DNA of 64,000 bases from Leptolyngbya sp. Cla-17 (GTDB lineage Bacteria > Cyanobacteriota > Cyanobacteriia > Leptolyngbyales > Leptolyngbyaceae), in assembly GCF_016807185.1 (NCBI RefSeq), contig NZ_JAEVYN010000001.1, positions 496,001 to 560,000 on the forward strand, given 5' to 3'. Position 1 is the stretch's first letter; each line of letters begins with the position of its first letter. Made by a program: the position numbers and the translations under genes. Of this stretch, positions 27,414-36,267 are shown one piece after another. Below the pieces are notes generated by a model. It was not told the origin of the DNA, did not search any database, and worked only from the letters and a program-made list of their open reading frames with translations.

Positions 27414-28667
27414 TTGGCCCGTCGTTACCTTTTTACGTCCGAATCTGTTACTGAAGGTCACCCTGACAAGATTTGTGATCAAATTTCAGACACTATTCTA
27501 GATGCACTGCTAGCTCAGGATCCAATGAGCAGAGTTGCTGCAGAGGTTGTGGTGAACACTGGTCTAGTCTTGATTACAGGTGAAATCACCTCCAAGGCGA
27601 AAGTGAATTACATCGATATTACACGCCAGAAAATTGCTGAAATTGGCTACAACGGCGTTGATAATGGCTTTTGTGCTAGTAGCTGTTCAGTTTTAGTCGC
27701 GTTGGACGACCAATCTCCTGATATTGCGCAAGGGGTCAACACGGCTCAAGAAGCACGCGAGTTGTCCAGTGATGAATTAGATAGTATCGGTGCTGGCGAT
27801 CAGGGCATTATGTTTGGGTTTGCTTGCAATGAAACGCCTGAATTAATGCCTATGCCTATTTCCTTGGCGCACCGTATCTCGCGAAAATTGGCAGCCGTGC
27901 GTAAAACAGGGCAACTTTCCTACCTGCGTCCTGATGGGAAAACTCAGGTCACCGTCGCCTATGAGGATAATCGCCCTGTTGGCATTGATACAATTTTAGT
28001 TTCTACTCAACATGCTCCAGAAATCGGTAGTATTACTGCTAACGAAGAAATTCAGGCAAAAATTAAAGCCGATTTGTGGGAGTCCGTTGTTCAACCTGTA
28101 TTCGCAGATATTGCTGTCAAACCAGATGACAAAACTCGCTTTTTGGTAAATCCAACCGGAAAATTTGTGATTGGGGGTCCTCAAGGAGATGCAGGATTAA
28201 CCGGTCGCAAAATTATTGTGGATACTTATGGTGGCTATTCTCGTCACGGAGGTGGTGCATTCTCTGGCAAAGATCCTACAAAGGTCGATCGCAGTGCTGC
28301 TTATGCTTGCCGACATGTTGCAAAGAACATTGTGGCGGCTGGTTTGGCAGACAAGTGCGAAGTGCAACTTAGCTATGCGATTGGAGTAGCACGCCCAGTC
28401 AGCATCATGATTGACACCTTTGGCACCGGCAAAATTGATGACGATCGCCTACTGGAGCTAGTACAAAAGCATTTTGAGCTTCGCCCTGCTGGCATCATTC
28501 AAACTTTCAATCTGCGGAAGTTACCTGCTGAGCGCGGCGGTCGCTTTTACCAGGAGATAGCGGCATATGGTCATTTGGGACGGACGGATCTCGACTTACC
28601 CTGGGAGCAAATCGATAAAGCAGCCTTACTAAAAGAGGAAGCCAGTCACATTTACTCAATGGTATAA
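27414..28667 (+). CDS. metK: S-adenosylmethionine synthetase
   Basis: MetK makes S-adenosylmethionine from methionine and ATP. The 417-residue protein begins ARRYLFTSESVTEGHPDKIC after the initiator and has GAGDQGIMFGFACNETPELM, FVIGGPQGDAGLTGRKIIVD and GGGAFSGKDPTKVDRSAAY, the substrate and metal loops. The start codon is TTG at 27414. It is fixed by the family N-terminus and by a GAGGAG ribosome-binding site 6 bases upstream; there is no in-frame ATG near it. A strong terminator follows the stop. No known SAM riboswitch class could be recognised in the leader by eye. Confidence 0.97.
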   Translation: MARRYLFTSESVTEGHPDKICDQISDTILDALLAQDPMSRVAAEVVVNTGLVLITGEITSKAKVNYIDITRQKIAEIGYNGVDNGFCASSCSVLVALDDQSPDIAQGVNTAQEARELSSDELDSIGAGDQGIMFGFACNETPELMPMPISLAHRISRKLAAVRKTGQLSYLRPDGKTQVTVAYEDNRPVGIDTILVSTQHAPEIGSITANEEIQAKIKADLWESVVQPVFADIAVKPDDKTRFLVNPTGKFVIGGPQGDAGLTGRKIIVDTYGGYSRHGGGAFSGKDPTKVDRSAAYACRHVAKNIVAAGLADKCEVQLSYAIGVARPVSIMIDTFGTGKIDDDRLLELVQKHFELRPAGIIQTFNLRKLPAERGGRFYQEIAAYGHLGRTDLDLPWEQIDKAALLKEEASHIYSMV

Positions 28668-28706
28668 ACTGCGATCTCGCAGGTGAGAAAGCTCAATTTA
28701 TTTCAG

Positions 28707-28736
28707 GCGGCAGGTGATATTTATCTGCCGCTTTTT
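28707..28736 (+). terminator. Intrinsic terminator of metK
   Basis: GCGGCAG pairs with CTGCCGC, with further A-T pairs inside, followed by TTTTT. It lies 40 bases after the metK stop. Confidence 0.93.
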
Positions 28737-28781
28737 CATGGGCAATATGCGTATCATAAAAACACTACTCGCCGTCTAAGT

Positions 28782-29146
28782 ATGGTCAGCACTAAAACTT
28801 CAGCTCCCCCATTTCAAATATCCCTTGCTGAAAAGCGCATAACGCTTCATAACATCAGTTGGGCTTCTTACGAAATGATTTTGGAAGCATTAGGAGAGAA
28901 TCAGGGCTGCTACTAGGCTGACCTACTACCAAGGCAAATTAGAGATCATGCCCCCCTTGAACAGCACGAAAACTCCAGCAGAATTCTGGATGATACATCA
29001 AAATTTTGACGGAGGAAGAAAATATCATCCTTAAAAGGATGCAATCTATTACCCTTCATCGACCGGAGTTAAAAGCTGGGGCAGAACCTGATCAATGCTG
29101 TTACCCGCAGAATCAAGTTCTGCACTCGATCGCCCCTTCCGTATAA
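28782..29146 (+). pseudogene. Decayed Uma2-family nuclease gene
   Basis: Uma2 (DUF820) proteins are PD-(D/E)XK-like and very abundant in cyanobacteria. Here the remains are spread over shifted frames. The first part, from the ATG at 28782, has ITLHNISWASYEMILEALGE and stops at 28916. The next frame supplies RLTYYQGKLEIMPP from 28915. Another frame gives LEQHENSSRILDD, and a further shift gives ITLHRPELKAGAEPDQC, ending at 29146. In order these are the N-terminal half of a Uma2 protein with at least two frameshifts. The C-terminal half with the nuclease core is absent. It lies between the metK terminator and the MFS gene. Confidence 0.8.
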
Positions 29147-29243
29147 CTCACCCACGATCGCAGTTCTTTCTGCCCAATCGGAGGATAGTCAAATACTTAA
29201 AATATCTTCATCATTAAGGTGAGCGATCGCAGAGGTTATCCGA

Positions 29244-30506
29244 TTGAAAGTATTTCAAACCCTTCAACCAAAGCAACGCCGCAATTTGGTGTTTTTGTTT
29301 GCGTCTGGGCTGTTGTTTTGGGCAAGCTTAGCATCGTTGCTGCCAACCCTATCGCCTTACATTAAGCAGGCAGGAGCAACGGATCGGGAAGTGGGTGTTG
29401 TCATGGGAGCATTTGCCATTGGGCTGCTAATTTTTCGCCCTTGGTTAGGGCGCAGAGTCGATCAAAAAAGTCGTACCGAAGTGCTAATGATTGGGCTAGT
29501 GGCGGTGGCGATCGCGCCTTTGGGCTACCTAATGACTCAATCTATTCCCATATTGTTTGCCATCCGTGCTTTTCATGGTTTGAGCATTGCCGCATTCACC
29601 ACCGCTTTCAGTGCCTTAGTGACCGATCTAGCTCCCCCTCAAAATCGCGGCGAAGTGTTGGGTTACATGACTTTGGTAAATCCAATCGGCATGGCATTGG
29701 GACCCGCAATTGGTGGTTTTTTGCAGGTGTGGGCAGGCTATACGCCATTGTTTGTGTTCTCTGCGGGGTTAGGCTTTGCCGGAATTCTTTGTGCAATTCA
29801 CATTAAAGCGCCCCCGATTGAATTGGCATCGTCTGCTGCTTCTCAAAAAGCTCACGATATTCCCTTTTGGAAATTTTTGTGGAATCCTCGTCTACGCATT
29901 CCCGCATTAGTGCTGACATTGATCGGGATCTCGTTTGGTACTTTAGCGGTATTTGTACCGCTTTACATTCAAGAAACGGGTGTGAATTTAAACGCAGGTT
30001 TGTTTTACACCGCTGCCGCGATCGCCAGTTTTGGGGTAAGGCTGCTGACGGGTCGCGCGTCTGATCGCTACGGGCGAGGACGTTTTATTACCATTAGTCT
30101 GCTACTTTATGCCGTCTCAATGGTTTTGCTGTGGCAAGCTCACAGTGCTCCTGAGTTCCTTTTAGCTGGCTTTTTAGAAGGAGCAGGCGGTGGCATCTTT
30201 ATCCCCATGATAGTGGTGCTGACAGCGGATCGCTCTCAGCCTCATGAGCGCGGTCGTGTGTTTGGGCTGTGCTTGGCCGGCTTTGACTGTGGCATGGCGA
30301 TCGCAGGTCCTGTAATGGGTTATTTTGCCGAGATGATCGGCTATCGAGGACTATTTGGACTGGCCGCAGGCATTGCATCACTTGCAGTTATCAGTTTTGT
30401 GACCCTGTGCAGCAAAGATTTGGCTCATTCGATTGGATATGCTTTTGGTCGTGGTCGAGATATCTATGCATCACCCCAAGCGGGAGAACTGAGGAGTGAG
30501 GCATAG
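29244..30506 (+). CDS. MFS transporter
   Basis: The 420-residue membrane protein has about twelve hydrophobic helices in two halves, the major facilitator pattern. The loop between helices 2 and 3 reads RPWLGRRVDQKSRTEV, and the equivalent loop in the second half reads LLTGRASDRYGRGRFI; both are the family G-x-x-x-D-R-x-G-R-R type signature. The exported or imported substrate is unknown; the sequence resembles drug and sugar efflux MFS proteins. The likely start is TTG at 29244, preceded by AGAGG; no ATG occurs until well inside the protein. It sits alone between a decayed gene and the lipoprotein gene. Confidence 0.85.
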   Translation: MKVFQTLQPKQRRNLVFLFASGLLFWASLASLLPTLSPYIKQAGATDREVGVVMGAFAIGLLIFRPWLGRRVDQKSRTEVLMIGLVAVAIAPLGYLMTQSIPILFAIRAFHGLSIAAFTTAFSALVTDLAPPQNRGEVLGYMTLVNPIGMALGPAIGGFLQVWAGYTPLFVFSAGLGFAGILCAIHIKAPPIELASSAASQKAHDIPFWKFLWNPRLRIPALVLTLIGISFGTLAVFVPLYIQETGVNLNAGLFYTAAAIASFGVRLLTGRASDRYGRGRFITISLLLYAVSMVLLWQAHSAPEFLLAGFLEGAGGGIFIPMIVVLTADRSQPHERGRVFGLCLAGFDCGMAIAGPVMGYFAEMIGYRGLFGLAAGIASLAVISFVTLCSKDLAHSIGYAFGRGRDIYASPQAGELRSEA

Positions 30507-30602
30507 AAGTAACTCGAAAACAGCAATTTAACGTTGGCTTTACCTTGAATCAGGCACCGAAACGGTAGCATTTTGAAACACGATTTCTAATGCCTCAATT
30601 CG

Positions 30603-31259
30603 ATGAATAAGTTGCCTGAGCCTCGTCGGTTTACAGCAAGTACTGAGCCTGAACTGGTCTTGAGACGAGAACACCGGTTCAACTATGGCTCGGTGATTGG
30701 GCTATGCATAGTCGCGATCGCAGGCTGTGCTAATACCGTTGACCATCGTAAAGTTGCAAACGCGATTCAGCAAAATATTATCAAACAGGGCGGTACTTCC
30801 GTGAAAGAGGTTACTTGCCCTGGAAACGTGCTGCCGCAAGCTGGCAAAACCTTTACCTGTGTGGGTGAAATGGATAACGGCTACACCTTTACCATTCCTG
30901 TAAAACAGCAGGATGCTAGAGGGGCGATCGTTTGGGATGTGCCCAACGCCAAAGGACTAATCAATATCCCAAAATTAGAAGCGTCAATGCAGGATGCCGT
31001 AGCCAGCGAGATCGGCACGCGCCCAGTTGTTGCCTGTGGCGGCGTTTACCGTGCCGTTAAACCCAGTGAAGGCTTTGAGTGTCAGGTTGCTTATAAAGTG
31101 ATGAAACCTGTGCCAATGCCTAAACTCATGAAAGGTAAGCCCAACAAGCCTAAGCCCCCCATTGAGGTTAGCCAAACCGAGAAGATTTTGGTCACCACGG
31201 ATGGCAATGGCAACATTAACTGGAAACGAGTCCTTCCAGGTTTAGCCACAAAGTCCTAG
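30603..31259 (+). CDS. DUF4333-type putative lipoprotein
   Basis: The protein (up to 218 residues) seems to contain two copies of a small DUF4333-like domain: VTCPGNVLPQAGKTFTCVG through GAIVWDVPN, then a diverged second copy around VACGGVYRAVKPSEGFECQV. Each copy has a pair of cysteines. A hydrophobic segment ending VAIAGCANT near residue 42 is a lipobox, so the protein is probably anchored on the outer face of the membrane. The ATG at 30603 leaves a long N-terminus before the signal. An in-frame TTG at about 30660 (RREHRFNYG) would give a normal one. Its last four bases overlap the convergent larC gene. Function unknown. Confidence 0.7.
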   Translation: MNKLPEPRRFTASTEPELVLRREHRFNYGSVIGLCIVAIAGCANTVDHRKVANAIQQNIIKQGGTSVKEVTCPGNVLPQAGKTFTCVGEMDNGYTFTIPVKQQDARGAIVWDVPNAKGLINIPKLEASMQDAVASEIGTRPVVACGGVYRAVKPSEGFECQVAYKVMKPVPMPKLMKGKPNKPKPPIEVSQTEKILVTTDGNGNINWKRVLPGLATKS

Positions 31260-32722
31260 CTCTTACCTTCCATCTCCTGTTTCTCATGCATCTGCCGCCA
31301 TTTCTCCAAAGTTGCTCGATGGACTTCACGCCAAGGAATGTTTTGCTGATGTGCGATTTGGGCACAGTCATCATATTCGGGCTGCACGTTGGTAGGAACT
31401 CGATCGCGCCCTGTTGCCCAAGCAACCTTCACCCGCACTGTGCCATAGTTTGTCTCCACGGACTCAATTTCACGGGGTAAAACTCGGCGCTGCTGCTGCG
31501 ATCGCCGAATTCCCAACGTTGTTGTTTCTCGAAAAATCATCGCCTCACAAGCATCCTCATCTCCAAGCCGACAGATCACGGTCAGCAGCGTTCCCAAACG
31601 AGATTTTTTCATTGTGATCGCTTGCGTAAATACATCCAACGCCCCCATCGCTAGCAATCGCCCCATCACATAAGCGATCGCCTGAGGATTTAAATCATCA
31701 ATCTGAGTTTCTAACACGGTGATGGCTTCAGATCCAGAGTGCGGTGTGCGGTGTGCAGCGTGCGGTGTATGGGATTGTTGGTTTCCAACTTCAACCTCCT
31801 CTTTCCGACCTCCGGACTCTGACCTCATCTCTCCGACCCATAGTCGCAGCATATTTGCTATGGACAAGTTTTGAGTCCCGGCACCTAAGCCAACTTTATG
31901 TAGGGTCATCATGGGAGGTGAACCAAAGTGAGTGGCGATCGTAGTGGCGATCGCGGCTCCTGTGGGGGTCACTAGCTCGCGATCGATGTCATTGTAATAA
32001 ATCGGAACTTGGCGCATTTCAAATAGCTTTAGCACCGCAGGAGTTGGCACGGGCAGCCGTCCATGCGCTGCTCGAATGGTGCCGCCACCTACAGGTAATG
32101 CAGAACAGTGCAGTTCCTCAATGCCCAGCCAATCCAATCCGAGACAAGTGCCTACAATATCAACGATCGCATCAGTTGCGCCGACCTCGTGAAAATGGAC
32201 TTGCTCGATCGACACCCCATGCACTGCCGCTTCTGCTGTCGCCAATTGCCGAAATACTGCCAGGCTCCAAGCTTCTGCCTGGGTGGGTAGAAGCGCCGCC
32301 ACAATCAACCGTTCAATTTCTGGTAAGTGGCGAATGGGTGGAAGGGAATGGGCGGAATCTTTGACGGAAGTATAGTTGTGAGGGTAAGAGTGCCCATGTT
32401 CGTGAGGCTGGGCTGCAATTAAATTCTTGGAAACGGCTCCTTCTGTAGCAGAATGAAGGTGATAAGGATGGGGATCGAACGTTGTAAACTCATCTGGGTT
32501 CCCTACTTCCCCTGACTCGAACACCAGATCAACATGAAATTTTGTTGCTCGTTGCCCATTGCGATCAACTGATTCTGTCCACAGTTTATATTCCTGCGAA
32601 ATTCCCAACCGCCCCAGTTGCTCAATTAAATAGGATATAGGTACGCCCAAATCTACAAGCGCACCTAGGCACATATCGCCAGCAATTCCCGTCGGGCACT
32701 GTAAGTAAGCAATTTTGGTCAT
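31256..32722 (-). CDS. larC: LarC-type nickel pincer cofactor insertion protein
   Basis: LarC (DUF111) inserts nickel into the pyridinium pincer cofactor of lactate racemase and related enzymes. The N-terminus AYLQCPTGIAGDMCLGALVDLG is the family signature. HFHEVGATDAIVDIVGTC and VPTPAVLKLFEMRQVPIYYND follow, with RELVTPTGAAIATT, and the C-terminal half has ETQIDDLNPQAIAYVMGRL. It is 488 residues, longer than usual because of two linker insertions: a His-rich one near residue 80-125 and one near 300-330 made of low-complexity PHAAHRTPHS-like sequence. No larB, larE or larA is nearby. Confidence 0.93.
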   Translation of the reverse strand: MTKIAYLQCPTGIAGDMCLGALVDLGVPISYLIEQLGRLGISQEYKLWTESVDRNGQRATKFHVDLVFESGEVGNPDEFTTFDPHPYHLHSATEGAVSKNLIAAQPHEHGHSYPHNYTSVKDSAHSLPPIRHLPEIERLIVAALLPTQAEAWSLAVFRQLATAEAAVHGVSIEQVHFHEVGATDAIVDIVGTCLGLDWLGIEELHCSALPVGGGTIRAAHGRLPVPTPAVLKLFEMRQVPIYYNDIDRELVTPTGAAIATTIATHFGSPPMMTLHKVGLGAGTQNLSIANMLRLWVGEMRSESGGRKEEVEVGNQQSHTPHAAHRTPHSGSEAITVLETQIDDLNPQAIAYVMGRLLAMGALDVFTQAITMKKSRLGTLLTVICRLGDEDACEAMIFRETTTLGIRRSQQQRRVLPREIESVETNYGTVRVKVAWATGRDRVPTNVQPEYDDCAQIAHQQNIPWREVHRATLEKWRQMHEKQEMEGKS

Positions 32723-32766
32723 TGGCGTTAGCGGCTTTTGTTTAATTGTTTAATTGAGTCAATTTC

Positions 32767-32794
32767 TAATTTTGAGTTTTTAATTTTGAGTTTT
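32767..32794. repeat. 14-bp tandem duplication
   Basis: TAATTTTGAGTTTT is present as two perfect tandem copies in the short gap between larC and the Sua5-type gene, followed by a pyrimidine-rich CACTCC-type stretch. It looks like slippage DNA over the leader of the plus-strand gene. Confidence 0.85.
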
Positions 32795-32852
32795 GAGTTG
32801 TCTACCCTACACTCCATACTCTTCACTCCGCACTCTTTCTTCCTTCTTTATC

Positions 32853-33515
32853 ATGGCAACCCTCTACACGCTTCATCCCAAAAATCCTCAAACTCGAACG
32901 GTAGACCGTATTGTCAAAGCCCTAAAAGATGGGGCGGTGCTACTCTATCCAACGGATACGGTGTATGCGATCGGCTGCGATTTGAACTCTAAAAGTGCAG
33001 TGCAAAGGGTCAGGCAAATTAAGCAGCTTTCCAATGATAAGCCGCTGACATTTTTGTGTTCGTCTTTATCTAATATTGCTCAGTACGCGATCGTGAGTGA
33101 CGAGGCTTACAGAATTATGCGGCGATTGATTCCTGGACCGTATACATTCCTATTGCCGACCACCAAATTAGTACCGAAACTGGTGATGAATCCTAAACGC
33201 CACACCACAGGTATTCGGGTGCCCGATCGCCCCATTTGTCAGGCATTACTAGAAGGCTTGGGTAATCCGATTATTTCTACCTCCGCTCATTTCTTAGATG
33301 ACGGTTCCTCTCGCAGCCAAAGCGCGATCGACTATCCATCCCGCTTAGATTTATTTGAATGTTTAGATAAATTGGTGGATGTGATTGTGGACGATGAGCA
33401 AGAACCGGGCTATGAGGTATCCACTATTTTAGATTTGAGTAGTGAGGAACCTACGCTAGTTCGGAAGGGTCTTGGATGGGAAGCCGCAGAACTGTGGACA
33501 AATCCGGGGCGCTGA
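32853..33515 (+). CDS. Sua5/YciO/YrdC-family threonylcarbamoyl-AMP synthase
   Basis: The family makes threonylcarbamoyl-AMP for the t6A modification of tRNAs reading ANN codons. The 220-residue product has DGAVLLYPTDTVYAIGCDLN, the KPLTFLCSSL segment, LIPGPYTFLLPTT and TGIRVPDRPICQALLE, which line the ATP and bicarbonate pocket. The start MATLYTLHPKNPQ at 32853 is chosen because it begins the folded domain; sequence upstream is low complexity. Some cyanobacteria carry both a Sua5-like and a YciO-like copy, and YciO-type sequences such as this may not be the main t6A enzyme. Confidence 0.87.
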   Translation: MATLYTLHPKNPQTRTVDRIVKALKDGAVLLYPTDTVYAIGCDLNSKSAVQRVRQIKQLSNDKPLTFLCSSLSNIAQYAIVSDEAYRIMRRLIPGPYTFLLPTTKLVPKLVMNPKRHTTGIRVPDRPICQALLEGLGNPIISTSAHFLDDGSSRSQSAIDYPSRLDLFECLDKLVDVIVDDEQEPGYEVSTILDLSSEEPTLVRKGLGWEAAELWTNPGR

Positions 33516-33887
33516 CAAAATCTGCGAAAATCCTTCAAATTGAGGGATTCTGAGATTGGATTTAGCAAAATGAACTTTTTTCATTTATTTACCGTCATAA
33601 CTATCCGGATGCCTACCCCCCAAACTGGCTAATGGACAGTAGCTTCTTTTGAAAGCAATTACGTTAAATCAGTCGATCAACTGTTCACCGGCAAATGCGG
33701 ATCTGTACTGTCTAAAAGGAATGAACAGGGCTATCTTGCTTACTGCTTCTAGTTTTAAGAGTATTTTTATCCAACTAGCATAAAGCCTGGGAACCTAACC
33801 AGTTTTTATTTGGTAAACCCTGATGAGAAGTGCCCTAGGTTAATTGAAAGCTACCCGTAATTTACAAACCTGCCTGTGTAGATAGTT
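33516..33887. other. hetZ upstream region
   Basis: About 370 bases without a gene. The hetZ promoter should lie here. I looked for an obvious HetR-type inverted site or NtcA box (GTA-N8-TAC) and did not find a convincing one. Confidence 0.4.
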
Positions 33888-35252
33888 ATGACAGTTGCTG
33901 AGCAAAACGTCAGGAAACAAGAGCAGCAGAGCCCTAAAGCTTCTTCTGTCTTAACAACTCCCCTAAGTGTGCATTACCAAGCCATGAATATTGAATCTCC
34001 ACCGCCTTGCGCTCGATCGGTTGCTGTTCATTCTGTCCAATCAGATTGTCGGACGATCGCTGACCTCCCCCAATCAACCCAACGCAGTCGTCAAGTTTCT
34101 TCTATTTCTCGACCCACAACCGTTCATTTCCTCGATCAAGCTGCTCTAGTTCAACTGCTGGCACAGGAATTTCGAGAAGAAGTTAGCAACCTGAATGGGA
34201 GCGTAGAGAGCCTCGCTGGACGGATTGCGGCTGAAGTTGAGCGAGTTTGCCAAAAAAGCGGACGAATTCAAGCCTCTGGACAAGCGCAATCCTGGCAAAT
34301 TTCTTTGGCGCGCCATCGCTTGCAAAAATGCATTAACTATTATCAACTGGGCTCTCAACGGGGGCGCACTGAACTGCATAGCACCCTAGGTTCGATGGTC
34401 TACCGCTATGTGGCTCCTTCTCGGATGCAGCTTGGATTTCAGGCACGCTACACCCTGATTGAAGATTTTTTGCAAGGGTTTTATACTGAGTCGCTCAAAG
34501 CGTTTCGGCGTGAGAATGTATTGCCAGAAACCTATCAACCCCGTAGCCGATTAGAACTAGCAGAATATATGGCGTTTACCGAACAGTATGCTAAACGTCG
34601 CATTTCCCTCCCTGCTGGACAAAATCAACAGTTAATTGTGCTGAGATCGCAGCGCTTTGGGCAACGCCAACCCCTCGAAGTATCGGTGGATATTGAACAA
34701 GCGTTGGAGTCGGCACGCGGCGAAGAAGCAGAAATGCACAATCGGATGCCCATCGTGCAGCAGCTACGAGAACGGATGGTATCTGATACGGTGGATTCTT
34801 CGGAAGCAGTGTTGCGCGATCGCGTGATTTCTGAACTGGTGCAATATTTAGAATCGGAAGGTCAAACTGAGTGTGTGGACTATCTTGTGCTGAAACTGCA
34901 AGACATGTCAGCCCCTGAAATTGACGATGTTTTGGGACTCACTCCCCGTCAACGCGACTACTTGCAGCAGCGCTTCAAATATCACGTCGAAAAATTTACC
35001 CTTTCTCGCAACTGGAAACTGGTTCATCAATGGCTTGGTGCTGACCTCGACCAAAACTTGGGCATGGCAACCTCTCAATGGGATAGCTTCCTTGCTCGCC
35101 TCACCTCTGAACAACGTCAAATGCTGCAACTAAAGCAAGCCCAGACAGACGATGCTGAAATTGCCAGCAAGCTCAAACTCACTGCCAAACAATTTCAGAA
35201 GCGTTGGGGAAATCTATTAGAAATAGCTCGTCAAGCGCGAAACGAAGCTTAA
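33888..35252 (+). CDS. hetZ: HetZ-family heterocyst/cell differentiation regulator
   Basis: In Anabaena HetZ is an early regulator of heterocyst differentiation acting with HetR, and homologues are kept in many filamentous cyanobacteria that make no heterocysts. The 454-residue protein has the conserved central block YYQLGSQRGRTELHSTLGSM, then YTLIEDFLQGFYTESLKAFR, RSRLELAEYMAFTEQYAKRR and NQQLIVLRSQRFGQRQPLEV. The C-terminal region has two helix-turn-helix-like segments (APEIDDVLGLTPRQRDYLQQ and DAEIASKLKLTAKQFQKRW). The first 90 residues are Ser/Gln-rich and variable. No patU or hetP gene is adjacent. A very strong terminator follows. Confidence 0.85.
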   Translation: MTVAEQNVRKQEQQSPKASSVLTTPLSVHYQAMNIESPPPCARSVAVHSVQSDCRTIADLPQSTQRSRQVSSISRPTTVHFLDQAALVQLLAQEFREEVSNLNGSVESLAGRIAAEVERVCQKSGRIQASGQAQSWQISLARHRLQKCINYYQLGSQRGRTELHSTLGSMVYRYVAPSRMQLGFQARYTLIEDFLQGFYTESLKAFRRENVLPETYQPRSRLELAEYMAFTEQYAKRRISLPAGQNQQLIVLRSQRFGQRQPLEVSVDIEQALESARGEEAEMHNRMPIVQQLRERMVSDTVDSSEAVLRDRVISELVQYLESEGQTECVDYLVLKLQDMSAPEIDDVLGLTPRQRDYLQQRFKYHVEKFTLSRNWKLVHQWLGADLDQNLGMATSQWDSFLARLTSEQRQMLQLKQAQTDDAEIASKLKLTAKQFQKRWGNLLEIARQARNEA

Positions 35253-35280
35253 AGCCATCAAAAATAGGAGATTCAAAAGT

Positions 35281-35321
35281 ATCAGGTGTTAGAAATTAAA
35301 TTTCTAACACCTGATTTTTTA
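35281..35321 (+). terminator. Intrinsic terminator of hetZ
   Basis: A perfect 15-bp stem, ATCAGGTGTTAGAAA against TTTCTAACACCTGAT, with a 5-base loop and a run of six T, 28 bases after the hetZ stop. Confidence 0.97.
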
Positions 35322-35480
35322 TGGAACCGCTTGCTTGTGATTTACATCAACCAAACAGAGCCTCTGTCTCACTTGATAAGAAGTTTAGGATCAGCTAGAA
35401 GCACAGCCTACACTCACTTTCAAAATCAGAAAACTCTAAGAAGATAAAGATATAAGCCTCTAGACAAAAAGTTGATTAAT

Positions 35481-35729
35481 ATGAGTTCCCATTTTCGGCA
35501 TACTATTCGGTTTCACGGTAGCACCAATCCTCAAGGCCGCTACCAGCTTCAAATTTCCGAAATTGGCAGCAATGGGTATGCTCGTTGCAAAGCTCAATGG
35601 AACTTTCCCACCTTGAAAACGTTAATTCTCTTTTTGAAAAAATACTTTCCCCATAGTGAAGCCTTAATTTCTAATGACGTGCAGGCTGTTTTAGGGTTTG
35701 ATACTGTACCGTCGATGGCAGGAATTTGA
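35481..35729 (+). CDS. Small protein of unknown function
   Basis: I do not recognise this 82-residue protein. It is basic and soluble-looking, opens MSSHFRHTIRFHGSTNPQGR and contains a LKTLILFLKKYFPHSEALIS helix. It has no signal or membrane segment. The ATG at 35481 is preferred over an in-frame TTG nine bases upstream. It lies downstream of the hetZ terminator and converges on the next small gene, with 15 bases between the stops. Codon use looks like that of its neighbours. Confidence 0.6.
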   Translation: MSSHFRHTIRFHGSTNPQGRYQLQISEIGSNGYARCKAQWNFPTLKTLILFLKKYFPHSEALISNDVQAVLGFDTVPSMAGI

Positions 35730-35744
35730 TTTTAATGCACGCGG

Positions 35745-36092
35745 CTAGCCACCCGACTTACAAGTCATCACGCCTTCCTTTTGCGTGTCTGCACCCGGTT
35801 TGCCACCCATTGCCCGAACTGCGATCGTGGGCTGATATCCAGGATAGCAACGCACCAGCACAGTATCTTCAGCACGAGTGACATACAGCACATATCCTGG
35901 TTTGCCTCCCAATTTGGCAGGTATGAGTGCAGGAGGAGCAGCAGCAGTCGCAATGAGAGTTTGCTGACTCAGTAGTGATACATCTGGCATTTTAGATACT
36001 GCAATCTTTGTGTCCAAGGGTTGCAAACAAACCAGCGCTGCTGCAACAGCGGCAATTAATGCAGCAAATAATTGAGTTGATCGTTTGGACAT
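35745..36092 (-). CDS. Small exported protein of unknown function
   Basis: The 115-residue product starts with a signal-like segment (STQLFAALIAAVAAALVCLQ). The rest has a VLYVTRAEDTVLVRCYPGYQ stretch and two cysteines (VRCYPG, MTCKSGG) that could pair in the periplasm. The motif GGKPG occurs twice (LGGKPGYVLY and MGGKPGADTQ). I cannot assign a function. It lies between the small unknown gene and the psaAB terminator. Confidence 0.6.
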   Translation of the reverse strand: MSKRSTQLFAALIAAVAAALVCLQPLDTKIAVSKMPDVSLLSQQTLIATAAAPPALIPAKLGGKPGYVLYVTRAEDTVLVRCYPGYQPTIAVRAMGGKPGADTQKEGVMTCKSGG

Positions 36093-36202
36093 CGCTTAGC
36101 CTCTTATCCTTTTTTATGTTCGTATCACAGCCTACACCCCGCTTGAAAAGGGTCATGCTCGCATACATGATTATTCAACTGCAAAAAGTAGAATTCAAAC
36201 AT

Positions 36203-36239
36203 AAAAATCCCCTACCTGGTTAAAGGTAGGGGATTTTTT
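36203..36239 (-). terminator. Intrinsic terminator of psaAB
   Basis: AAAAATCCCCTACC pairs with GGTAGGGGATTTTTT around a short loop. It lies about 30 bases after the psaB stop and works on the minus strand, probably on both. Confidence 0.95.
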
Positions 36240-36267
36240 ATAGCTTGCCTACAGGGCTAATTTAGCG

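Noticed and set aside
28683..28781. Upstream extension of the Uma2-like frame
   Set aside because: This stretch contains the metK terminator hairpin (28707-28736), so it is not coding.
31730..31775. Short repeats in larC as a CRISPR-like array
   Set aside because: Units are 7-8 bases, irregular and in frame within a coding gene, without spacers.
33820..33870. CTGATGAG...GAAA resembling a hammerhead ribozyme core upstream of hetZ
   Set aside because: No stem II or flanking stem pairing could be drawn; likely chance.
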